Positions 27,389 through 35,322 of a stretch of 64,000 bases of DNA are shown one piece after another. How positions within the stretch are numbered: position 1 is the first letter of the stretch; every line of letters begins with the position of its first letter. This DNA is from Actinomadura sp. NAK00032 (GTDB taxonomy: Bacteria > Actinomycetota > Actinomycetes > Streptosporangiales > Streptosporangiaceae): NCBI RefSeq assembly GCF_013364275.1, contig NZ_CP054932.1, positions 4,278,001-4,342,000 of the forward strand, written 5' to 3'. The notes beneath the pieces are model-generated. The model did no database searches and had not been told where the DNA came from. It saw nothing but the letters and a program-made list of their open reading frames with translations. The translations under genes were made by a program, and so were the position numbers.

Positions 27389-30190
27389 CTACCGGAGGAG
27401 CGTCCAGCCGCCGCGCGGCAGTCCGGGCTCCCCGCCGGTGCCCGGACGCGTCGCCCGGAACAGCTCGCCCCGGTGGGTCACCAGGGCGCCGGGCTCGTAG
27501 GAGGCGCCGCTCCGCCAGCCGGGGACGCCGGCCTGCGAGATGCGGCTGGTGCGGCCGTCGGCGCTGCGGGTGCGGGTGAGCGCGTACTCGCCGACCCGCA
27601 CGGGGCCGGTGTAGGGCCGCCAGCGCACGCCGTCCGTCGAGTACTCGACGGCCATGCCCGGGTCGCGGACGTTCGCCGCGAGCGTCCCGCCTGACACCTT
27701 GGCGCCGGGCGGCGGGACGCGGTAGTTGACGCCCGTGCCGTCCAGCCCGACCGGCTGGTAGAAGGACAGGAGCGGGAACGTCTTCTGGCCGAGGGTGTTG
27801 GTGAAGACGTTCCAGGCCGCCTCCATCTCGGCCGGGGCGGGGGTGTCGCGGTTCCAGGCCCGCTCGGCGGCGCCGAGGAGCTTGGGGAACGCCTGGTACT
27901 CGCGGATCTCCGGCGTCTTGCCGTTCTCACCCCACAGCTGCGCCTCCAGGCCGAGGATGTTCTCGCGGCCTTCGGGCGTCAGCTTCGTCCAGGACGGGTT
28001 CGGCGTCACTGGGTTGCCCCAGCGGTCCTCGGTCGCGTTCGCGTACACGTTGAACGGCTGGTAGGCGAACGTCGACTTCTCGTCCACGTAGGCGGCCCAG
28101 TAGTAGCCGGGCTCGTCCGGGTCCTTGTTGTAGGCGAGGTCCATGTAGAGGTTGGTCGCGTGGGCGAGGATCACCGGGGTGCCCTCGTTGGCGAACCGGT
28201 ACGCCCAGTCCTCCCGGCCCCAGCCCCAGACGTTCTGCCACGGCAGCGGGCTGAAGCCCTTGAGGCGGAACGCGCGGGTCGGGTCGGTGATGTCCTCCCA
28301 CCCGGCGGTGTGCGGCGCGTACTTGTGCGCGATGCCGTTCCAGCGGGTGAAGAACAGCTCCTTGAGCTCCTCACCGGACTTTCCGGCGGTCGCCGGGTCG
28401 CTCGCGCACGCCGGCGATCCGGACCACCAGCCCTCGGGCGGGCCGGGCGGCTCGTCGCCGCCGAGGTTGATCCGGTTCAGCGGCACGCCCGCGCTCCGGT
28501 ACATCTTCGACACCTCGGACACGACCTTGTCCAGGAACGCGTACGTGCTGCTCAGGCACGGGTTGGCGAGGTTGTCGTCGTAGTACTGGACGCTGACGTG
28601 CCGGCTCGTGTCGCCCGGGTCGAGCAGCCGGTAGGTGGCGTCGTGCGTCCGCTGGTAGCGGCGCTCCATCGACTGGACGGCGGCGCGGGCGTGCGCCGGG
28701 AAGTTCAGCTCGGGGACGACCTCGATGTGCCGCTCGGCCGCGTACCGCAGGATCTCCTCGAAGTCCCGCACGGAGTAGAAGCCGCCGCCCTTGCCGACGA
28801 AGTTGGCGGTGCTCTGCTCGTAGCCCTGGTGGGCGGGCCGGACGCCGAGGTTGGCCTCGGTCTCGCCGCGCGCCTTCCCGGTGATCCCGTCGCCGGGGCC
28901 GAGGTCGCCGGCCGACCCCATGCCCTGGTGCAGCGCGCCCGTCTCCGCCAGGTCGAACTCCCGCCTGGAGCCGAAGCCGGTCAGCTCGGGCAGCCCCGGG
29001 ATCTCCAGCCGCCAGCCCTCGTCGTTGGTCAGCCCGAGGTGCAGCCGGTTGAGCTTGGTGAAGCTCATCAGGTCGAGGAACTTCTGGACGGTCGCCTTGG
29101 TCTCGAAGTGGCGCCCCACGTCGAGTTGCAGGCCCCGGTAGCCGAACAGCGGCGCGTCGGCGATCCGGGCGCGCGGGACGTCCACGGTGGCCGGTCGGTG
29201 GCCGCCCGCCGCCGCCTCGTAGTCGGCCGCGGGGACGAGCTGCCGCAGCGTCTGGATGCCGTACAGCACCCCGGCCCGGTCGGTGCCGACGATCCGGACG
29301 CCGTGCCGGGTCGTGGTGAGCGTGTAGCCCTCGGGGTCGGGCGCGCCGTCGTCGTCGACGTCGAGCCGGGGGTCCACGCGCAGCGAGACGGGCGCGCCGC
29401 GTCCCCGCGCGACGTCGCGCAGCGCGGAGCGCAGGTAGCCGGCCTCGCCGCGCAGGGAGCGCGGCGCCGAGACGTGCGAGAGGCCGCCGACCGCGACCGT
29501 CCCGCCCGACTCCGCCGCCGACAGCGGCTGCGGGACGAGGCTCTGCCGCAGCGTGAGGTCGGTCTTCGGGGAGGTGTTCGCCGCGTAGCGGGTCGCCGCC
29601 GTCTCGACCGGCCGGTGGTCGCCGGAGAACGCGGTGGTCTGCTTCGGGTCGGCCGGGTCGAGCAGGTTGCGCGCGGGCACCCACGCGGGCCGGCCGCCGC
29701 CGAACCGGATCGTCCATCCGGCGGGCCCGTCGGACTTGTGCACCGCCCACAGCTCGAAATTGATGTCGATCTCGCGCCGCTCGCCGGGCGCGACGGGCGC
29801 GAACCCGGCGGCCGGCTCGAGCGTGTAGAAGTCGCCGCTCCGCGCCGCGTCCGCGCGGGCCACGGCGAGGCCCTGGCCGGCGAGCTGCGCGCGGGCGGTG
29901 TCGCCCGCCGCGCCGTCGAGCACGGCGGCGGGACGGCGGACGGCGTTGAAGTACATCGCCCAGCCGTCCGCGCCCAACGCGCAGCGGTCGTCGCCGTTGG
30001 CGATCGTGAGCCGCGCGAGGTGGTACTGCGCGTCGGCCACGGTGTGGTCGACCGGCTGATAGGTGATCAGGAGGTCGCGCGCCGCCGGGCGGCAGGCCGC
30101 CGACGCCGGGCCGGGCGCGGCGGGCGCCGCGAGCGCGGCGGTGAGCGCGGCGGCCGACAGCCCGGCCGCGTATCGATGTCTCGGGTTCAT
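27389..30190 (-). CDS. Secreted GH20 beta-N-acetylhexosaminidase (chitobiase type)
   Basis: 933 residues from ATG 30190, with a signal peptide (AAGLSAAALTAALAAPAAPGPASA). Domains in order: an N-terminal carbohydrate-binding domain of chitobiases (YQPVDHTVADAQYHLARL), the GH20 N-terminal domain, and the (beta/alpha)8 catalytic barrel with FGYRGLQLDVGRHF, HLGLTNDEGWRLEIPGLPEL and the catalytic pair Asp579-Glu580 in NLGGDEPPG. An Ig-like C-terminal domain and a small CBM5/12-like chitin-binding module (WRSGASYEPGALVTHRGELF) end it. It removes GlcNAc from chitin oligomers by substrate-assisted catalysis. GTG 30211 is an alternative start. It lies next to a symporter but is not clearly in its operon. 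Confidence 0.92.
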   Translation of the reverse strand: MNPRHRYAAGLSAAALTAALAAPAAPGPASAACRPAARDLLITYQPVDHTVADAQYHLARLTIANGDDRCALGADGWAMYFNAVRRPAAVLDGAAGDTARAQLAGQGLAVARADAARSGDFYTLEPAAGFAPVAPGERREIDINFELWAVHKSDGPAGWTIRFGGGRPAWVPARNLLDPADPKQTTAFSGDHRPVETAATRYAANTSPKTDLTLRQSLVPQPLSAAESGGTVAVGGLSHVSAPRSLRGEAGYLRSALRDVARGRGAPVSLRVDPRLDVDDDGAPDPEGYTLTTTRHGVRIVGTDRAGVLYGIQTLRQLVPAADYEAAAGGHRPATVDVPRARIADAPLFGYRGLQLDVGRHFETKATVQKFLDLMSFTKLNRLHLGLTNDEGWRLEIPGLPELTGFGSRREFDLAETGALHQGMGSAGDLGPGDGITGKARGETEANLGVRPAHQGYEQSTANFVGKGGGFYSVRDFEEILRYAAERHIEVVPELNFPAHARAAVQSMERRYQRTHDATYRLLDPGDTSRHVSVQYYDDNLANPCLSSTYAFLDKVVSEVSKMYRSAGVPLNRINLGGDEPPGPPEGWWSGSPACASDPATAGKSGEELKELFFTRWNGIAHKYAPHTAGWEDITDPTRAFRLKGFSPLPWQNVWGWGREDWAYRFANEGTPVILAHATNLYMDLAYNKDPDEPGYYWAAYVDEKSTFAYQPFNVYANATEDRWGNPVTPNPSWTKLTPEGRENILGLEAQLWGENGKTPEIREYQAFPKLLGAAERAWNRDTPAPAEMEAAWNVFTNTLGQKTFPLLSFYQPVGLDGTGVNYRVPPPGAKVSGGTLAANVRDPGMAVEYSTDGVRWRPYTGPVRVGEYALTRTRSADGRTSRISQAGVPGWRSGASYEPGALVTHRGELFRATRPGTGGEPGLPRGGWTLLR

Positions 30191-30258
30191 GCTGCGAATA
30201 CCGTTCTCCACGGGACGGTGGGGGGAACCGGCAGGGGCCGGGTCGGCGCGCCAATGGA

Positions 30259-30273
30259 TAGGAAAGTAACCTA
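30259..30273. promoter_or_regulatory. Imperfect palindrome upstream of the hexosaminidase gene
   Basis: TAGGAAAGTAACCTA has outer arms TAGG and CCTA. It resembles, from memory, TAGGAAA-type operators of ROK-family repressors near secreted chitin/chitosan enzymes. It lies about 70 bp before ATG 30190 in an AT-rich patch. Assignment is tentative. Confidence 0.35.
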
Positions 30274-30375
30274 AAAGATTGATGCGCCCCGGCGCCTGAT
30301 CCGGTCACCGGCGTAGCCGCAGGCCGCGCCGTCCGGCCGCCTCCGGCCAGCGCGTGGAACTTGACGGGCGCGCGA

Positions 30376-30414
30376 CGGCCCGCGACGGCGCCCCGGAGGC
30401 GCCGCCGCGGGCCG
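30376..30414 (-). terminator. Hairpin terminator after the symporter gene
   Basis: CGGCCCGCG (30376-30384) and GGCGCC (30387-30392) pair with GGCGCC (30398-30403) and CGCGGGCCG (30406-30414), giving a 15-bp stem with one small internal loop. It lies 19 bases beyond the symporter stop codon. Confidence 0.6.
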
Positions 30415-30433
30415 CGTGCCCGGGGACGGCCGG

Positions 30434-32044
30434 TCAGGTCGTCCCGGTGAGGTCGAGCTCCTTGACCTTCGGGTCGCCCTCGTCGGCGAAGTAGTCGTGC
30501 GCGCGGGTCGCGTCCGCGCCGTCCGCCAGCTTGGCCGCCCGGCACACCAGCGTGCCGACCGCCGCGACCGCGACGTTGACGACGAGCGCCAGCACGCCGG
30601 CGTAGATCGTCGTGTTGGTGTCCAGGCCGAGGTCGCTGAGCGGGTAGGCCGAACCGCCGAAGTGCTCCTTGCCCTTCGCCGGGTTCGGGATCTGGTACAG
30701 CATCCACAGCCCGGCGAGCATGCCGCCGGCCCAGCCCGCGATCAGCGCGCCGCGGTGGAACCAGCGGGTCATCAGCCCGAGCCCGACCGACGGCAGCGTC
30801 TGCAGGATGATCACGCCGCCGATGAGCTGCAGGTCGATGGAGAACTGCGGGTCCAGCGCGAGGATGCACGCCACCGCGCCGGCCTTGACCAGCAGCGAGA
30901 CCACCTTGCTGACCGTGGCCTCCTGCTTCGGGGTGGCGTCCCGCCGGATGTACTCCTTGTAGATGTTGCGGGTGAACAGGTTCGCCGCGGCGATCGACAT
31001 GATCGCCGCCGGGACCAGCGCGCCGATGCCGACGGCGGCGAACGCCACCCCGGCGAACCAGTCCGGGAACATGTGGTCGAACAGCACCGGGACGGCGGTG
31101 TTGCCGTCCGGCTTGCCGTCGGTGGTGATCGGCTTCACGTCCGCCGCGATCGCCATGTAGCCGAGCAGCGCGATCAGGCCCAGCACGAAGCTGTAGGCGG
31201 GCAGCGCGGCCATGTTCCGCTTGATCACGTTGCGGTTCCGGCTCGCCAGCACGCCCGTCACGCTGTGCGGGTAGAGGAACAGCGCCATCGCCGACCCGAG
31301 CGCGAGCATCGCGTAGTTCAGCTGGCCGCTGCCGGCGATCGTGATGCCGTCGCCGGGCGCGGGCGTCGCGTCGAACTTGGCCTTCGCCGAGTCGAAGATG
31401 TCGCCCCAGCCGCCGAGCTTCGCCGGGATGTACAGCACCGCGACGATGATGACCAGGTAGATCAGCACGTCCTTGACGAACGCGATGAGCGCGGGCGCCC
31501 GCAGCCCGGACTGGTAGGTGTAGGCCGCGAGGATCACGAACGCGATGATGAGCGGCCAGTGGCCGTTCACGCCCATGGCCTTCAGCACGGCCTCGATGCC
31601 GACGAGCTGCAGCGCGATGTAGGGCATCGTGGCGACGATCCCGGTGACCGCCACCAGCAGCGCCAGCGTCGGCGAGCCGGACCGGGCCCGGACGAAGTCG
31701 GCCGGGGTCACGAAGCCGTGCACGTGCGACACCGACCAGAGCCGGATCAGGAACAGGAACACCAGCGGGTAGACGATGATCGTGTACGGGACCGCGAAGA
31801 AGCCCGCGGCGCCCGCGCCGAACACCAGGGCGGGGACGGCGACGAAGGTGTAGGCGGTGTAGAGGTCGCCGCCGATCAGGAACCAGGTGATCCAGCTGCC
31901 GAAGCTGCGGCCGCCGAGGCCCCACTCGTCCAGGCTGTGCATGCTGTCCGGCCGCCGCCACCGGGCGGCGACGAAGCCCATCCCGCTGACCAGCAGGAAG
32001 AGCACGGTGAAGACGACGATCTCGGTGATGTGGTCGCTCGCCAT
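30434..32044 (-). CDS. Sodium:solute symporter family transporter
   Basis: 536 residues with about 13 hydrophobic segments. The SSS-family core is visible in WFLIGGDLYTAYTFVAVP, YPLVFLFLIRLW with GFVTPADFVRAR following, and VGIGALVPAAIMSIAAANLFTRNIY, which corresponds to the second sodium-site helix. Close relatives carry monocarboxylates such as acetate, pyruvate or lactate. It starts 3 bases after the stop of the small DUF3311 gene, so the two are one operon and probably one transporter. No catabolic gene adjoins to reveal the substrate. Confidence 0.9.
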   Translation of the reverse strand: MASDHITEIVVFTVLFLLVSGMGFVAARWRRPDSMHSLDEWGLGGRSFGSWITWFLIGGDLYTAYTFVAVPALVFGAGAAGFFAVPYTIIVYPLVFLFLIRLWSVSHVHGFVTPADFVRARSGSPTLALLVAVTGIVATMPYIALQLVGIEAVLKAMGVNGHWPLIIAFVILAAYTYQSGLRAPALIAFVKDVLIYLVIIVAVLYIPAKLGGWGDIFDSAKAKFDATPAPGDGITIAGSGQLNYAMLALGSAMALFLYPHSVTGVLASRNRNVIKRNMAALPAYSFVLGLIALLGYMAIAADVKPITTDGKPDGNTAVPVLFDHMFPDWFAGVAFAAVGIGALVPAAIMSIAAANLFTRNIYKEYIRRDATPKQEATVSKVVSLLVKAGAVACILALDPQFSIDLQLIGGVIILQTLPSVGLGLMTRWFHRGALIAGWAGGMLAGLWMLYQIPNPAKGKEHFGGSAYPLSDLGLDTNTTIYAGVLALVVNVAVAAVGTLVCRAAKLADGADATRAHDYFADEGDPKVKELDLTGTT

Positions 32045-32047
32045 CGG

Positions 32048-32293
32048 TCAGCCCCGCTTCCTGGTCAGCCGGTAGACGACGACCGTGCAGGCCACGCCGA
32101 GCGGGATGAAGGCGAGCTGGATCCAGTAGAAGGCGGGGAAGCCGGCGAGCCGCGGGGAGTCGCTGTTGAACAGGAACGTCAGCAGCGGGACCACGACCGG
32201 GACCACCAGCAGCCAGTTCCAGGCGCTGCGGTCCGAGCGGGTCTGCGGTGGCGGGGTCGCCGAGGCCGGTTCCTCGGGGGTGTCGGGAGTCAA
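32048..32293 (-). CDS. DUF3311 small membrane protein, symporter partner
   Basis: 81 residues from TTG 32293, with two hydrophobic segments (WNWLLVVPVVVPLLTFLF and IQLAFIPLGVACTVVVYRL) separated by LAGFPAFYW, the DUF3311 pattern. The TTG is preferred because GAGGAGG lies 8 bases upstream and the length then fits the family. ATG 32380 in the same frame would add a 29-residue Ala/Pro-rich extension without a clear ribosome-binding site. DUF3311 genes usually sit just before an SSS symporter gene, as here. Confidence 0.75.
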   Translation of the reverse strand: MTPDTPEEPASATPPPQTRSDRSAWNWLLVVPVVVPLLTFLFNSDSPRLAGFPAFYWIQLAFIPLGVACTVVVYRLTRKRG

Positions 32294-32485
32294 GGGGGAG
32301 TCCTCCTCGTCGTGCGTCGCGGGAGCGGCCGTCCGGATCGCGGAGGGCCGTCCCGGTGGAGCAGCCGGGCGAGAGTACACATCCGACGATCACGGTGTGA
32401 TATCGGTCACGGCACGACTTGGATGGATCGTTCCAGTACGCGGGAGGGCAGGTCAGGACATGTCCGACCCGATGTCAGGGGGTGG

Positions 32486-32641
32486 TCAGACGGTCCGGTC
32501 CGACCCGGCCGCCGACAGCGTCTTGATCAGCGGCATGCCGAGCACACCCTCGGAGAAGTCCACCGTCCGCTCCATGTCGCTCCACACCAGCGCCAGGCGG
32601 TCGACCCTGCGCAGCTCGAACTCGGTGTTCTTCCTGGTCAC
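32486..32641 (-). pseudogene. Truncated VOC/glyoxalase-family remnant
   Basis: About 51 residues from GTG 32641 read VDRLALVWSDMERTVDFSEG then VLGMPLIKTL, the first beta-alpha-beta unit of a vicinal-oxygen-chelate protein. The frame then passes into unrelated residues and a stop. The metal ligands and the second half of the fold are missing, and no continuation is seen downstream. This looks like a 3'-truncated gene left between the symporter operon and the trp leader. An in-frame extension upstream to 32758 would run antisense through the trp attenuator and is not credible. Confidence 0.6.
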
Positions 32642-32699
32642 GACGCCGCTCTGGAGGTAAGCGAGCCCTTGCGGCCGGGGTCCGTGGTAACCTCGCCGC

Positions 32700-32738
32700 A
32701 TGCGAACCGCAGCCGCCCGGTGGTGGTGGCGCCGCTGA
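32700..32738 (+). CDS. trp leader peptide
   Basis: A 12-codon open frame encodes MRTAAARWWWRR, with three consecutive TGG Trp codons at 32721-32729 and TGA at 32736. It precedes the anthranilate synthase gene and is followed by alternative hairpins and a T run, the classical attenuation layout. No clear ribosome-binding site is seen. TAACCT at 32688-32693 would place a transcription start at or beside the ATG, so the leader may be translated leaderlessly. Ribosome stalling at the Trp codons would favour the antiterminator. Confidence 0.85.
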   Translation: MRTAAARWWWRR

Positions 32739-32798
32739 GGCGGCGCCGGTTCCTGCATGCTCAGACCAGGCGACCGCCCTCACCGGCGGTCGTTTTTT
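32728..32798 (+). promoter_or_regulatory. trp transcription attenuator
   Basis: Three mutually exclusive stems can be drawn. 1:2 pairs GGCGCCGC (32728-32735) with GCGGCGCC (32740-32747) over a TGAG loop that includes the leader stop. 2:3 pairs GGCGGCGCCGGT (32739-32750) with ACCAGGCGACCGCC (32765-32778), a 12-bp duplex with two single-A bulges (32768, 32773). 3:4 pairs CGACCGCC (32771-32778) with GGCGGTCG (32785-32792), followed by TTTTTT (32793-32798), an intrinsic terminator. Low charged tRNA-Trp should stall the ribosome over strand 1 and let 2:3 form, allowing trpE(G) transcription. Confidence 0.85.
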
Positions 32799-32842
32799 CG
32801 TGGGCGCCGTCCGGTGGGGGCCCGACATGAGGGGCCACCGCG

Positions 32843-35011
32843 GTGGAGACCGTCTCACAGCAGCCGCTGACCAGCGAGTTCGTCACGGCCGGGGGCGTAC
32901 GGGTGACCCGTACCGCCGTCCCGGTCGACTCCGAGCGCAAGTCCGATGTGCTGAACGCCCTCGTCCGCGCCGTGGGGGAGCGGCGCGGCGGCGTGCTCAG
33001 CTCCGGCATGGAGTACCCGGGCCGCTACAGCCGCTGGCACATGGCCTACGCCGACCCCTGCCTGGAGATCGTCGCGCGCGGGCGGGCGGTCGCCGTGCGC
33101 GCCCTCAACGAGCGCGGGCGGATCGTCCTGCCCGCCGTGGCCGCCGTCCTGCGCGGCACCGGCGAGGTCCGCGCGGACGGGGCGGACCTGTTCGAGGTCT
33201 TCGTCCCGCCCGGCGAGGAGTTCTTCCCCGAGGAGGAGCGCAGCCGCCAGCCGACCGTCTTCACCGCCCTGCGCGCCGTCGTCGGCCTGTTCGGCTGCGC
33301 CGACCCGCACCTCGGGCTGTACGGCGCGTTCGGCTACGACCTGTCGCTGCAGTTCGAGCCGCTGCGCACCCGGCTGGAGCGGCCGGACGACCAGCGCGAC
33401 CTCGTCCTGCACCTGGCCGACGAGATGGTCGTCGTGGACCGCAAGCGCGAGACCTCGCACCGGATCTCCTACGAGTTCGAGGTCGGCGGCGAGAGCACGG
33501 CGGGGCTGGCGCGGGCCACCGAGCCGACGCCCGTCCGGCCGCGCGCCGCGGAGCTGCCGGCGCAGCCCGTCCCCGGCGTGTACGCGCGGATGGTGCGGGA
33601 GGCCAAGGAGAAGTTCGTCCGCGGCGACCTGTTCGAGGTGACGCCGGGCCATGCGATGTACGCTCGGTGCGACGCGCCCGCCGCGTTCTTCGAGCGGCTG
33701 CGCGAGACCAACCCGGCCCCGTACGAGTTCCTGTTCAACCTGGGCGACGGCGAGTACCTGGTCGGCGCGTCGCCGGAGATGTTCGTCCGGGTGTCGGGCG
33801 ACCGCGTCGAGACCTGCCCGATCGCCGGGACGATCAAGCGCGGCGGCGACGCGCTGGAGGACGCCGAGCAGATCCGCGCGATCCTGGCGTCGGCGAAGGA
33901 CGAGTCCGAGCTGACCATGTGCACCGACGTCGACCGCAACGACAAGTCGCGGGTCTGCGTGCCCGGCAGCGTCCGCGTCCTCGGCCGCCGGCAGATCGAG
34001 ATGTACTCCCGGCTGATCCACACCGTCGACCACATCGAGGGCCGGCTGCGGCCCGGCTTCGACGCGCTGGACGCGTTCCTCACCCACATGTGGGCGGTCA
34101 CCGTCACCGGCGCGCCGAAGGCGTGGGCGATGCAGTTCATCGAGGACCACGAGGAGTCGCCGCGCCGCTGGTACGGCGGCGCGGTCGGCTGCGTCGGCTT
34201 CGACGGGTCGATGAACACGGGCCTGACCCTGCGGACCGCGCAGATTCGCGACGGCGTCGCCACCGTCCGCGCGGGGGCGACGCTGCTGTACGACTCGGAC
34301 CCCGACGAGGAGGAGCGCGAGACCCACCTCAAGGCCAGCGCGCTGCTCGGCGCGCTCGCCGCGGTCGAGGACGGCGCCGAGGACGGCGCGCCGGAGGAGG
34401 CGCCGCTCGCGGCCCTGCCCGGGGACGGGCTCACGGTGCTGCTCGTCGACCACGAGGACTCGTTCGTCAACACGCTCGCCGACTACTTCCGCCAGCAGGG
34501 CGCGGGCGTGGTCACGCTGCGGCACGGGTTCCCGCCGCGGATGCTGGACGAGTACGCCCCCGACCTCGTCGTGCTGTCGCCCGGCCCCGGCCGCCCGGAG
34601 GACTTCGGCACCCGCGCGCTGCTGGACGCCCTGGCCGAGCGGGAGCTGCCGGTCTTCGGCGTCTGCCTCGGCCTCCAGGCCATGGTGGAGCACGCGGGCG
34701 GGGAGCTGGCGCTGCTGCCCGAGCCGTCCCACGGCAAGCCCGGCCAGGTGAAGGTCACCGGCGGCGGGCTGTTCGAGGGGCTGCCGGACGAGTTCACCGC
34801 CGCCCGCTACCACTCGCTGCACGCGACGCCCGACCGGGTGAAGGGGTTCCAGGTGACGGCGCTGACCGGGGACGTGGTGATGGCGATCGAGGACGCGCCG
34901 CGGCGGCGCTGGGCGGTCCAGTTCCACCCGGAGTCGATCCTCACCGCGGCGGGCGGAGCCGGGCACCGGATCGTCGCCAACGTGCTCCGGCTCAGCCGTC
35001 CCGACGACTGA
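32843..35011 (+). CDS. trpEG: Fused anthranilate synthase, TrpE-TrpG
   Basis: 722 residues from a GTG preceded by GAGGGG. Residues 1 to about 510 are the chorismate-binding component I (TIKRGGDALEDAEQIRAIL, CTDVDRNDKSRVC, THMWAVTVTGAPKAWAMQFI). From about 530 comes a class I glutamine amidotransferase with nucleophile Cys608 in FGVCLGLQAM and the His695/Glu697 pair in WAVQFHPES. It converts chorismate and glutamine to anthranilate, the first committed step of tryptophan synthesis. The fused form is known from rhizobia and some actinomycetes. The Trp-codon leader immediately upstream argues for a biosynthetic role over a phenazine-type PhzE. Confidence 0.93.
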   Translation: METVSQQPLTSEFVTAGGVRVTRTAVPVDSERKSDVLNALVRAVGERRGGVLSSGMEYPGRYSRWHMAYADPCLEIVARGRAVAVRALNERGRIVLPAVAAVLRGTGEVRADGADLFEVFVPPGEEFFPEEERSRQPTVFTALRAVVGLFGCADPHLGLYGAFGYDLSLQFEPLRTRLERPDDQRDLVLHLADEMVVVDRKRETSHRISYEFEVGGESTAGLARATEPTPVRPRAAELPAQPVPGVYARMVREAKEKFVRGDLFEVTPGHAMYARCDAPAAFFERLRETNPAPYEFLFNLGDGEYLVGASPEMFVRVSGDRVETCPIAGTIKRGGDALEDAEQIRAILASAKDESELTMCTDVDRNDKSRVCVPGSVRVLGRRQIEMYSRLIHTVDHIEGRLRPGFDALDAFLTHMWAVTVTGAPKAWAMQFIEDHEESPRRWYGGAVGCVGFDGSMNTGLTLRTAQIRDGVATVRAGATLLYDSDPDEEERETHLKASALLGALAAVEDGAEDGAPEEAPLAALPGDGLTVLLVDHEDSFVNTLADYFRQQGAGVVTLRHGFPPRMLDEYAPDLVVLSPGPGRPEDFGTRALLDALAERELPVFGVCLGLQAMVEHAGGELALLPEPSHGKPGQVKVTGGGLFEGLPDEFTAARYHSLHATPDRVKGFQVTALTGDVVMAIEDAPRRRWAVQFHPESILTAAGGAGHRIVANVLRLSRPDD

Positions 35012-35057
35012 GGGGCGCCATCCTCTTCCCCGTACAAAACGGAAAATTCGGTCATCC

Positions 35058-35076
35058 GAAACGGGATTGCCGTTTC
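35058..35076. other. Hairpin between trpE(G) and the GPGG gene
   Basis: GAAACGG (35058-35064) and CCGTTTC (35070-35076) form a perfect 7-bp stem with a GATTG loop in an unusually AT-rich 60-bp stretch. It may terminate trpE(G) weakly or lie in the 5' leader of the small gene at 35107. Confidence 0.4.
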
Positions 35077-35106
35077 TTGGCGTTCTCTCGGGGGACGCCG
35101 GAAGCC

Positions 35107-35253
35107 ATGATGACAATCCTGTGGCTCATCGCGGTGATCCTGGTGATCGCCGGCATCTATGTGATCCTCGCCCGCCGCGACCTCCTGTGGGGCATCGTCC
35201 TCATCGTGGTCGGGCTCCTCGTCGGCCCCGGCGGCGTGAGCATCTTCACCTGA
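35107..35253 (+). CDS. GPGG-motif small membrane protein
   Basis: 48 residues with two hydrophobic segments (TILWLIAVILVIAGIYVIL and LLWGIVLIVVGLLVGPGG) separated by ARRD, ending GVSIFT. The GPGG motif at the C-terminus matches a small actinobacterial membrane-protein family of unknown function. GGAAG precedes the double ATG by a few bases, so ATG 35110 is equally possible. It is too short to be found by most length cut-offs. Confidence 0.78.
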   Translation: MMTILWLIAVILVIAGIYVILARRDLLWGIVLIVVGLLVGPGGVSIFT

Positions 35254-35280
35254 CCGAAAAACCGCACGGCCCGCCCGGAA

Positions 35281-35294
35281 ACCTGACGTCAGGT
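35281..35294. promoter_or_regulatory. 14-bp perfect palindrome upstream of the SDR gene
   Basis: ACCTGACGTCAGGT is fully self-complementary and is followed by GTCAGGTT, which repeats one arm. It lies 29 bp before the start codon of the SDR gene at 35323 and probably binds a dimeric regulator that is not encoded next to it. Confidence 0.55.
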
Positions 35295-35322
35295 GTCAGG
35301 TTCGCCTGCCAGCATCGTCTCC

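Noticed and set aside
28371..32393. 1340-residue frame across the hexosaminidase and symporter genes
   Set aside because: A frame-shifted shadow spanning two real genes and their terminator; it has no domain and low-complexity Arg/Gly/Ala content.
32642..32758. Upstream extension of the VOC fragment to an ATG at 32758
   Set aside because: It would be antisense to the trp leader and attenuator, and the added residues do not resemble VOC proteins.
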